Assembly (NCBI RefSeq): GCF_039613825.1
Contig: NZ_CP154826.1
Span: 3,410,001-3,474,000 of the forward strand
Source of the DNA: Diaminobutyricibacter sp. McL0608
GTDB lineage: Bacteria; Actinomycetota; Actinomycetes; Actinomycetales; Microbacteriaceae
DNA: 64,000 nucleotides
Direction: 5' to 3'
Part shown: positions 58,088-64,000 of the stretch, in pieces
Layout of the letters: each line of letters starts with the position of its first letter
Position numbering within the stretch: the stretch's first letter is position 1
Position numbers and translations under genes: made by a program
Notes under the pieces: generated by a model
Seen by the model: the letters and a program-made list of their open reading frames with translations, nothing else
What the model was told of the DNA's origin: nothing
The model's database searches: none

Positions 58088-58873
58088 CTACAGGTTGCGG
58101 TCGGCGTACGCCTTCATCGCGTCGCGCACGAACTCCGCGCCCGCCTGGCCTCCGTAGTTCGCGCCGAAACGCGGGTCGGCCACGTACATCTCACCGAGCC
58201 CGGTGAAGTACGCCCTGCTCGGGCCTTCTGCGCCGCCACCCGGCGTTCCCGGGATGTCGCGAAGCCAGTCGAAGTGACGTTGCGCGAGTGCCTGCGCCAC
58301 CTCGCCGTCGGGCGTTTCGCCGGCCTGGGCGGCCGCGATCCAGTCCGCAGCGAGCTGTTTCTGCCGGTGCTGCCAGTCCGCGCGTTCGCTCGCCGACATT
58401 CCGCGCCACCACGCGTCGCTCTTCGCATAGGCGTCTTTGCCCCAGCGTTCTTCGACCTCCTCCTTGTACTGGGTGTGGTCGAATCCGTCGAGCATCTCTT
58501 CTGCCATGATCTGTTCACCTCCTTTCATCGCTTCGATGGTCGTTTCGACGGACGCGATCTGTCGCGCCAGCCGCTTCTGTTCCTCGCGCAGCCACTCGAG
58601 GTGGCCCGCGAGGGCGTGGGCTGCATCCGCCTGGTTGCCGAGAACCTCCGCGATCGCAGGGAGTCCGAGACCGAGGTCGCGGAGCAGCAGGATGCGCTGC
58701 AGCCGCACGAGCGCGTGCTGGTCGTAATACCGGTACCCGTTGGCGCCGATCCGGCTCGGTTCGAGGAGTCCGATGTCGTCGTAGTGGCGGAGCGTGCGGC
58801 TCGTCGTTCCGGCGAGGCGGGCGATGTCCTGGATGGACCGGTCCCGGGTCTCCTCGGTCACTGCCGCGTTCAT
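58088..58873 (-). CDS. MerR-family regulator with TipAS-like antibiotic-binding domain
   Basis: A 261-residue TipAL-type activator. The MerR helix-turn-helix is at about residues 12-80 (SIQDIARLAGTTSRTLRHYDDIGLLEPSRI), a dimerising coiled coil follows (about 85-125), and residues about 130-255 match the TipAS domain (DHTQYKEEVEERWGKDAYAKSDAWW, then YVADPRFGANYGGQAGAEFVRDAMKAYA), which in Streptomyces binds thiopeptides covalently. The ATG has AAAGGAGAAA upstream. Its own promoter has the 19-base spacer and dyad expected for MerR activation. Confidence 0.9.
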   Translation of the reverse strand: MNAAVTEETRDRSIQDIARLAGTTSRTLRHYDDIGLLEPSRIGANGYRYYDQHALVRLQRILLLRDLGLGLPAIAEVLGNQADAAHALAGHLEWLREEQKRLARQIASVETTIEAMKGGEQIMAEEMLDGFDHTQYKEEVEERWGKDAYAKSDAWWRGMSASERADWQHRQKQLAADWIAAAQAGETPDGEVAQALAQRHFDWLRDIPGTPGGGAEGPSRAYFTGLGEMYVADPRFGANYGGQAGAEFVRDAMKAYADRNL

Positions 58874-58914
58874 CCGTTTCTCCTTTCCGCGAGCATGAGC
58901 ACCGCGCAACATTC

Positions 58915-58945
58915 ACGCTAGACGTTGACGCAACGTCAAGGTCAA
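58915..58945 (-). promoter_or_regulatory. MerR-type promoter and operator of the tipA-like gene
   Basis: Reading leftward, TTGACC (58945-58940) and TAGCGT (58920-58915) are separated by 19 bases, the overlong spacer corrected by MerR proteins. The spacer holds the dyad GACGTTG-CGT-CAACGTC. Autoactivation by its own product is the natural reading. Confidence 0.75.
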
Positions 58946-58992
58946 GCTCGCGCTGAAATCAATCTGCAATGTTCGCCGGTCACACTGGATGC

Positions 58993-59598
58993 ATGACTCC
59001 ACAAGAGCCCCGCTCCGACGCTTCACGAGAGCCTCGCCCCATCCCCGTCACCGTCGCGATCACGCGCCGCGTGGACCCCGGTCGCATCGCCGACGTGACC
59101 CACTGGGTGCAGGAAGGTGTCAACCTCGCCAACGAATACGAGGGCTTCCTCGGCTCGGGCTGGGTGCGCGCATCCGCCGACTCCGACGAGTGGCACATGC
59201 TCTACCGTTTCGCCGACGCGCGCACGCTTGAAGCCTGGGAGGCATCCGACGACCGTGCCGACTGGCTCTTCGACGGCCGCGAACTGGTCGAGGTGGCACG
59301 CGTCGAGAAGCGGACCGGCATCGAGGGCTGGTTCGACGCACCCCAGCCCGGCATCGCCGCAGCACCCCCGCGCTGGAAGCAGGCCGTGACGATCTGGCTC
59401 GGGTTCTTTCCGCTGAACCTCGCGTTCACGTCGCTCGTGAACTGGCTGGTTCCGGGCTGGCACCAGCTCTGGCCGCTCGTGACCGTCCTGGTGACGACGC
59501 TCATCCTGACGCCGATCATGACGTATCTGCTGCTCCCGTTCGTCACGCGGATGCTGCACCCGTGGCTGCAGGGAGCCCGGCGGATGCGGCCGGCCTAG
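58993..59598 (+). CDS. Antibiotic biosynthesis monooxygenase-fold membrane protein
   Basis: A 201-residue protein. Residues about 15-115 are an ABM-type ferredoxin-like domain (PVTVAITRRVDPGRIADVTHWVQEGVNLANEYEGFLGSGWVR, with WHMLYRFADARTLEAWEAS). Residues about 125-190 hold two membrane segments (AVTIWLGFFPLNLAFTSLVN and LWPLVTVLVTTLILTPIMTY). This fusion is widespread in bacteria as a hypothetical protein; no catalytic role is known. The ATG at 58993 is preferred for the family length, although no ribosome binding site is visible. Confidence 0.83.
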   Translation: MTPQEPRSDASREPRPIPVTVAITRRVDPGRIADVTHWVQEGVNLANEYEGFLGSGWVRASADSDEWHMLYRFADARTLEAWEASDDRADWLFDGRELVEVARVEKRTGIEGWFDAPQPGIAAAPPRWKQAVTIWLGFFPLNLAFTSLVNWLVPGWHQLWPLVTVLVTTLILTPIMTYLLLPFVTRMLHPWLQGARRMRPA

Positions 59599-59686
59599 CC
59601 GCGCATCACGTCCCGCCTGGTCACGGATCCCGCCGGCCCGGCCGCGTATCCGCTGAATCCTGCGACGAGGGGTTGCAATCCTCGCC

Positions 59687-59734
59687 AACGCGATATATCG
59701 TGATTCTCGTCAACAACGCGATATATCGCGATTC
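59687..59734. promoter_or_regulatory. Duplicated PadR-type operator
   Basis: Two 20-base direct copies (59687-59706 and 59715-59734, one mismatch, 28-base period) each contain the palindrome CGCGATATATCG(C/T)G. They lie 56-103 bases upstream of the DUF4097-padR operon, where the PadR product would repress its own operon. The rest of the 191-base gap holds nothing else obvious. Confidence 0.75.
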
Positions 59735-59789
59735 ACCGAGAATACCGCTCCACGGCGGCCCAGAAACGTAGAACAAAGGGAGCACGAAC

Positions 59790-60641
59790 ATGGCACAGGA
59801 CAAGTGGCTGATCCTGCCCGGCGAGACCAAGGTCATCGACCTCGAGCTGGTACGTAGCCTCAAAGTCGGATTCGTCGGAGGACAGATCGACATCATCGGT
59901 CACGACGAGCCCGGCGCGCGCGTCGAGGTGCATTCGATCTCCGGGCGCGACCTCAAGATCACACTCGACGGCGACCGTCTCGAAATCGACCACCCGCAGC
60001 TTCGGTGGGACAACTTCATCGAGGTCTTCAAGTCGCTCCGCAGCAACGCCAAGGCTGATGTGAGCGTGCTGGTCCCCCGCGACGTCGCACTCAAGTTCGG
60101 CATCGTCTCCGCCAACGCGCTCGTCTCCGGCCTCGTGACCGACGCCCGGCTGAGCACCGTCTCCGGCGACCTCGTCGTCGACGGCCTGAGCGGCAACCTC
60201 GAACTCAACGGGGTCAGCGGCGAGCTCTCCGTGCGCAATCACACCGGCAAGATCCACGCGCACACCGTCTCGGGCGACGTCACCGCCACCGGGGCGATCC
60301 AGCGGTTCAGCTCCGACGGCGTCTCGGGCAACGTGCTCCTCGACATCACCGGAACCCCCGATGAGATCAACGCCAACACGGTCTCCGGAGACCTGACGGT
60401 CCGCATCCCCCAGGCCGTCGGCGCCCGCTACCGCATCAACACCGTCTCGGGTCGCATGCAGCTCGACAACGCCGTGCTCCACGGCCCCGCGGGCAAGGGA
60501 TTCAGCGGCACCACGGGCACCCTCGACGGCACCTGGGTCGACATCACCGTGAACTCGGTCTCGGGCGACGTCTCCGTGTTCCGCAGCGAGCCGGACGCGG
60601 ATGCCTCCAGCACGAGGGGAACGAGCGGAGCGACCGCATGA
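59790..60641 (+). CDS. DUF4097-family beta-strand repeat protein
   Basis: A 283-residue protein built of short beta strands with recurring V-S-G-D/N-L/V units (STVSGDLVVDGLSGNLELNGVSGELSV, HTVSGDVTATG, NTVSGDLTV, NSVSGDVSV), the DUF4097 pattern of a right-handed beta-solenoid-like fold. It lacks a signal peptide and membrane segment, so it is cytoplasmic. The function is unknown; in Actinobacteria and Firmicutes it is regularly encoded with a PadR regulator, as here, with a 4-base overlap. AAGGGAG precedes the ATG. Confidence 0.88.
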   Translation: MAQDKWLILPGETKVIDLELVRSLKVGFVGGQIDIIGHDEPGARVEVHSISGRDLKITLDGDRLEIDHPQLRWDNFIEVFKSLRSNAKADVSVLVPRDVALKFGIVSANALVSGLVTDARLSTVSGDLVVDGLSGNLELNGVSGELSVRNHTGKIHAHTVSGDVTATGAIQRFSSDGVSGNVLLDITGTPDEINANTVSGDLTVRIPQAVGARYRINTVSGRMQLDNAVLHGPAGKGFSGTTGTLDGTWVDITVNSVSGDVSVFRSEPDADASSTRGTSGATA

Positions 60642-61246
60642 ATCCCGTCTTCGCCCACGGCAACCTGCGCCTCTACCTGCTGAGCCTGCTGGCCGAGTCG
60701 CCGAAGCACGGCTACGAACTGATCCAGGCGCTCAGCGAGCGCTTCGGCGGCACGTACAGTCCGAGCGCCGGGACCATCTACCCGCGACTGGCGAAACTCG
60801 AAGAAGAAGGCCTGGTCACGAAGAACACCGAAGGCCGCAAGACCGTCTACTCGATCACGGAGGAGGGCCGGGCCGAACTCGAGTCGCGCGAAGGCGAGCT
60901 CGATGCGATCGAGGATGAGGTCACCGACTCGGTGCGGCGCCTCGCCGACGAGGTGCGCGCCGGAGTCAACGAGGCGATGCGGAGCCTGCGGGCGGATCTC
61001 GCCTCTGCGGCGCGCGACGCCAAGCGCAGCAAGCGTCCGGTGGACTACCAATACGACGCCCGCCAGACCGCGAACGCTGCGGCGCGCGAGGCTGAGGCCA
61101 TCCTGAACGAGTTCCGGCAGCAGTTGCGGACGGATCTGCGCTCCCAGGCCGCTCGCGGAGGGCTGCCCGAGTCGGTCATCCCCCAGCTGCGCCTCGAGCT
61201 CGCCCGGGTTCGCGCATCCATTCTCGAGACGCTCAGCCGGACCTGA
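60638..61246 (+). CDS. PadR-family transcriptional regulator
   Basis: A 202-residue regulator. The winged helix lies at about residues 5-85 (LLSLLAESPKHGYELIQALSERFGGTYSPSAGTIYPRLAKLEEEGLV) and the C-terminal half is a charged, Ala-rich helical region (about 90-200) longer than in the short PadR group. Its ATG overlaps the DUF4097 stop. The duplicated CGATATATCG palindromes upstream of the operon are its likely binding sites. Confidence 0.92.
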   Translation: MNPVFAHGNLRLYLLSLLAESPKHGYELIQALSERFGGTYSPSAGTIYPRLAKLEEEGLVTKNTEGRKTVYSITEEGRAELESREGELDAIEDEVTDSVRRLADEVRAGVNEAMRSLRADLASAARDAKRSKRPVDYQYDARQTANAAAREAEAILNEFRQQLRTDLRSQAARGGLPESVIPQLRLELARVRASILETLSRT

Positions 61247-61282
61247 CCCGCGCGCCGCGCCGGCCCCTCTGGGCCGCCGGTC

Positions 61283-61341
61283 GCGAGCACAGGAAAATTC
61301 GGCTCATGCGCAAGCCTGAGCCTGCTTTTTCCTGTGCTCGC
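61283..61341. terminator. Two-tier hairpin after padR
   Basis: A perfect 15-base stem (GCGAGCACAGGAAAA at 61283-61297 with 61327-61341) encloses an inner GGCTCA/TGAGCC hairpin (61301-61322). A run of five T precedes the right arm. It lies between the convergent padR and small CPxCG genes. Confidence 0.72.
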
Positions 61342-61446
61342 CGAACCGAGCGGCTCGAAGCGGATGCGCGGGCGCGGGTGCGCGGGACGCACGAACTCCC
61401 GCGCGGCCGGCCTGAGACGCGGTCGGCCGTGGATGCGGGCGGTGGC

Positions 61447-61707
61447 CTATGCCGCCCGGCCGGTTTCGAACACTGTCGCCGAGTTCGGGCAGTGCAGGTA
61501 CGAGTGCTCTCCGTCGCGCTCGACCCGGTGCTGCGCCAGCGGCTCGCCGCAGACGGGGCAACTCGTGTGTGCCTCAGGCTGCGGATCGTCCGCGCCGTAG
61601 GGGCCGAGCGGCGGTGGTCCCAGAACGGGGATCAGTTTGTCGTCCAGCCACTCCGCGGCGCGAGACGCGAACGGTGGTCTGCCGGTATGGCCGGTGTTGC
61701 TTGCCAT
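61447..61707 (-). CDS. Small CPxCG zinc-ribbon-like protein, paralogue A
   Basis: An 86-residue protein. A middle LIPVLGPPPLGPYGADDP segment is followed by TSCPVCGEPLAQHRVERDGE and a final HCPN, suggesting a small zinc ribbon with CPxCG and a distant cysteine. The next gene upstream encodes a shorter relative with the same LGPPPLGPY and CPxCGxP(L/M)A motifs. The role is unknown. The ATG is directly preceded by CGGAGG, too close for a standard ribosome binding site, and a TACTTT element just before it suggests a leaderless message. Confidence 0.75.
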   Translation of the reverse strand: MASNTGHTGRPPFASRAAEWLDDKLIPVLGPPPLGPYGADDPQPEAHTSCPVCGEPLAQHRVERDGEHSYLHCPNSATVFETGRAA

Positions 61708-61781
61708 CCTCCGAAAGTACGCGCGTGCGCTTCGAGGTCGCTGTGAGTTTTCCCAATGCGCCGGGTCGCGGCGAGCGTGCT

Positions 61782-62003
61782 TCAGGGGCAGTAGAGCTGC
61801 GTCTTGATGCCGGTCCGGTCGATGTCGTGGTCGGCCATGGGTTTGCCGCAGAGCGGGCACGGCGGGGGCGCGGATGGGGCGGGAGGCTCGTCGTACGGGC
61901 CGAGCGGGGGCGGGCCGAGCCAGGGGAAGAGCACGCGGTTGAGCTTGTTGAAGAAGCCTTCGTGGGGGTGTGCTTCACCGAAATCATTTCGTGTCACAAT
62001 CAT
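61782..62003 (-). CDS. Small CPxCG zinc-ribbon-like protein, paralogue B
   Basis: A 73-residue relative of the downstream gene: FFNKLNRVLFPWLGPPPLGP, then a Pro/Ala linker and PPCPLCGKPMADHDIDRTG with a final YCP. The three cysteines and a histidine could bind one zinc ion. It begins 32 bases from the divergent OhrR-like MarR gene and shares its promoter-operator region, so it may be a redox- or peroxide-controlled gene; that is inference. Confidence 0.75.
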   Translation of the reverse strand: MIVTRNDFGEAHPHEGFFNKLNRVLFPWLGPPPLGPYDEPPAPSAPPPCPLCGKPMADHDIDRTGIKTQLYCP

Positions 62004-62029
62004 TAGTGTACTAACTAAATGGCTACACT
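62003..62029. promoter_or_regulatory. MarR/OhrR-type operator in the divergent promoter region
   Basis: TTAGTGTACTAACTAA (62003-62018; arms TTAGT and ACTAA) overlaps AGTGTA...TACACT (62005-62010 and 62024-62029). The TACACT also forms a -10 element that would start a leaderless marR transcript at 62036. Repressor binding here would block both genes. Confidence 0.6.
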
Positions 62030-62035
62030 GGGCAC

Positions 62036-62485
62036 ATGCCCGTCCAGACCGAACCGGTGAACCTGCTCAAGCTCGAGAACCAGGTGTGCTTCGCCCTCGC
62101 TGTCGCATCCCGCAGTGTCAACGCGGTCTACCGGCCGCTGCTCGAGCCTCTCGGGCTGACCCATCCCCAGTATCTGGTCATGCTCGCCCTCTGGGATCGC
62201 AGCCCGCGCTCGGTCAAAGACCTGGGTGAGACCCTGCAGCTCGAGCCCGCAACGCTCTCGCCCCTGCTCAAACGGCTTGAGGCGATCGGGTACGTCCGAC
62301 GCAGGCGGAGCGAGGCGGATGAGCGGATGCTCGAGCTCACGCTGACGGATGCGGGAGTCGCGTTGCGGAGCCGGGCGGAGACCATTCCGCCACGGATCGT
62401 GGAGCGGCTGGGCATGCGGCTGGACGAGCTGGAACGGCTCCGCGCGTCGCTGAATCAAGTCATTGCAGCCGCGCAACAAGAGTGA
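62036..62485 (+). CDS. OhrR-like MarR-family regulator
   Basis: A 149-residue regulator with the OhrR opening LENQVCFALAVASRSVNAVYRPLLEPLGLTHPQYLVMLAL. The cysteine near residue 19 is in the position of the peroxide-sensing cysteine. The winged helix (LGETLQLEPATLSPLLKRLEAIGYVRRRRSEADER) follows. OhrR proteins repress organic hydroperoxide resistance genes until the cysteine is oxidised. No ohr gene is adjacent; the divergent small CPxCG gene is the nearest candidate target. The message appears leaderless. Confidence 0.88.
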   Translation: MPVQTEPVNLLKLENQVCFALAVASRSVNAVYRPLLEPLGLTHPQYLVMLALWDRSPRSVKDLGETLQLEPATLSPLLKRLEAIGYVRRRRSEADERMLELTLTDAGVALRSRAETIPPRIVERLGMRLDELERLRASLNQVIAAAQQE

Positions 62486-62501
62486 GCGGCGACGCGCCGA
62501 C

Positions 62502-62529
62502 TTGACAGTGGATTAGCAGCGAGTATTCT
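62502..62529 (+). promoter_or_regulatory. Strong promoter of the KimA-like permease gene
   Basis: A consensus TTGACA (62502-62507) and TATTCT (62524-62529) are separated by 16 bases. Transcription would begin at or within two bases of the GTG at 62538, so the message is probably leaderless. Confidence 0.75.
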
Positions 62530-62537
62530 CGACCCTC

Positions 62538-64000
62538 GTGACAAATGAGGGGAGATCCCCGAAGCGGTGGTTGATCGGCGACCCGCTTCCGAGCGAAAAA
62601 CTCGAAGGACAGCTACTCCCGAAGCACCTCGCCCTACCCATCTTCGCCAGCGACGCACTCTCGTCTGTGGCGTACGCTCCGCAGGAACTCCTGATGATCC
62701 TGCTGCTCGGTGGACTTGCGTTCCTGAGCTTCGCGCCGTGGGTCGCCGCAGCCGTCGTGGTGCTGCTCATCACCGTCGTCGCCTCGTACCGTCAGCTCGT
62801 CAAGGCCTACCCGTCCGGCGGCGGCGACTATGAAGTCGCACACAAGAACCTGGGCGAGAAGGCCGGCCTCGTCGTCGCATCCGCCCTCCTCGTCGACTAC
62901 GTGCTCACGGTCGCCGTGTCGGTGGCCTCCGGCGTGGACAACATCATCTCCGCGCTGCCGTTCCTGAGCGAGTTCCGCGTCGAGATGGCCGTCGGCTTCG
63001 TCGTCGTCATCGCCGCGGTGAACCTGCGGGGGGTGCGCGAATCCAGCAAGGCGTTCGCCATCCCGACCTACATCTTCATCGGAAGCATCTTCCTGATGAT
63101 CGTGACGGGGCTAGTCCAGACGTTCCTCGGTCATCCCCCGGTCGCGGAGTCGGCGGCCTTCGGGGTGAAGGCCGCCAGCATCACGCAGGCCGCGACCATC
63201 CTGCTGCTGCTTCGTGCGTTCTCGAGTGGATGTTCGGCCCTGACCGGTGTCGAAGCGGTCGCCAACGGCGTCCCGGCTTTCCGCACCCCCAAGATCAAGA
63301 ACGCCCGCCACACCCTCGGCCTGATGGGCGGCATCGCGATCGTGCTGTTCGCAGGCCTCACCGCCGTCGCACTCATCTCCGGCGTCCACTACGCCGAGAA
63401 CCCGTGCGACCTGCAGGGCTGGGCCCAGTGCGCGACGGAGCCGCAGCGCTCGCTGATCGCCCAGATCGCATCCGCCACGTTCGGCAACAACTCCCTGCTC
63501 TTCTTCGTCGTGCAGGCCGCGACCGCGGTCGTCCTGCTCCTCGCGGCGAATACGGCGTTCAACGGCTTCCCGCTGCTCGGCTCCGTGCTCGCGAAAGACT
63601 CCTACGCGCCCAAGTCGCTGAACACCCGCGGCGACCGCCTGGTCTACTCGAACGGGATGATCCTGCTGGCGCTCGCCGCTACGGTGCTGCTCATCGTGTA
63701 CCAGGCGAACCTGACCCAGCTCATCCAGCTGTACATCATCGGCGTCTTCGTCTCGTTCACCCTCGGCCAGACCGGGATGGTGAAGCACTGGATCACGTTG
63801 CTGCGCGCCGGGACGACCGAACGTGGAAGCGTCATCCGGAGCCTCTCGATCAACGCCTTCGGCGCGCTGCTCACCGCGGTCGTACTGATCGTCGTGACGA
63901 TCACGAAGTTCACGCACGGTGCGTACCTCGTGTTCATCTTCATGCCCATCCTCTTCACCCTGATGCTCGGCGTGAACCGCTACTACCGTGACGTCGAGAA
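62538..64000 (+). CDS. APC-superfamily permease, KimA-like potassium/amino-acid transporter, 3' part beyond the window
   Basis: The first 487 residues are visible; the frame is open to the right edge. The opening LLPKHLALPIFASDALSSVA followed by YAPQELL is the hallmark of the KUP/KimA-like branch of the APC superfamily (KimA is a c-di-AMP-controlled potassium importer in Bacillus). About 12 membrane segments are present, with GGGDYEVAHKNLGEKAGL and SGCSALTGVEAVANGVPAF as family motifs. In Actinobacteria such permeases are often annotated as amino acid permeases, so the substrate is uncertain. GTG start without a ribosome binding site, at the start of a leaderless transcript. Confidence 0.85.
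   Translation, partial: MTNEGRSPKRWLIGDPLPSEKLEGQLLPKHLALPIFASDALSSVAYAPQELLMILLLGGLAFLSFAPWVAAAVVVLLITVVASYRQLVKAYPSGGGDYEVAHKNLGEKAGLVVASALLVDYVLTVAVSVASGVDNIISALPFLSEFRVEMAVGFVVVIAAVNLRGVRESSKAFAIPTYIFIGSIFLMIVTGLVQTFLGHPPVAESAAFGVKAASITQAATILLLLRAFSSGCSALTGVEAVANGVPAFRTPKIKNARHTLGLMGGIAIVLFAGLTAVALISGVHYAENPCDLQGWAQCATEPQRSLIAQIASATFGNNSLLFFVVQAATAVVLLLAANTAFNGFPLLGSVLAKDSYAPKSLNTRGDRLVYSNGMILLALAATVLLIVYQANLTQLIQLYIIGVFVSFTLGQTGMVKHWITLLRAGTTERGSVIRSLSINAFGALLTAVVLIVVTITKFTHGAYLVFIFMPILFTLMLGVNRYYRDVE

Overview
The window is high-GC actinobacterial DNA. Its densely packed genes, frequent GTG starts, several apparently leaderless genes, abundant GCATCCG/GGATGCG words and gene families such as LtrA, DUF4097-PadR and MocR-YczE suggest the family Microbacteriaceae (Leifsonia-like). 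This placement is inferred, not verified by a search. I see no rRNA, tRNA, CRISPR array, insertion sequence or prophage; this is chromosomal core and accessory metabolism.

Layout. 1-3.9 kb: exopolysaccharide-type genes (a secreted protein cut by the left edge, a glycosyltransferase fused to a hexapeptide acyltransferase, and a Wzz-like copolymerase with a degenerate kinase domain). 3.9-11.6 kb: amidohydrolase, prolyl aminopeptidase, malate dehydrogenase, acyl-CoA oxidase, an ArsR-SRPBCC pair, a hexapeptide-repeat protein and a YdeI-like protein. 11.7-18 kb: a GH3 glycosidase divergent from a regulator made of two fused TetR units, RecQ and an EamA transporter. 18-27.3 kb: one minus-strand operon (permease, two DUF1989 proteins, biotin-dependent urea/guanidine carboxylase, allophanate hydrolase, TetR) in which every gene after the first two is joined by a 4-base stop/start overlap. 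It fits the guanidine-to-allophanate route, with urea as the older alternative. 27.5-29.9 kb: a 14-TM MFS exporter and its MarR regulator.

30-39.4 kb: a probable glyco-oligosaccharide uptake operon (GH3 beta-glycosidase, family-5 binding lipoprotein, two ATPases, two permeases of the Opp type) divergent from a single TetR with a well-formed candidate operator. 39.5-43 kb: a DEAD-box RNA helicase whose Arg-rich repeat tail lies in a different frame from the helicase core, with LtrA upstream. 43-50.3 kb: a GNAT gene and the histidine utilisation genes hutH-hutU-hutI under an IclR regulator, with a convergent formimidoylglutamase-like gene. These would take histidine through urocanate and imidazolonepropionate to formimidoylglutamate and then glutamate.

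50.4-64 kb: a VOC protein, an RND-type exporter, an AbiEi/DUF559-like gene bracketed by two copies of one hairpin, the MocR/YczE pair, a TipA-like MerR regulator with its own promoter-operator, a monooxygenase-fold membrane protein, a DUF4097-PadR pair with duplicated operators, two small paralogous CPxCG proteins, an OhrR-like MarR gene and the start of a KimA-like permease. Long perfect or near-perfect hairpins sit at many gene ends and are a recurring feature of the window.
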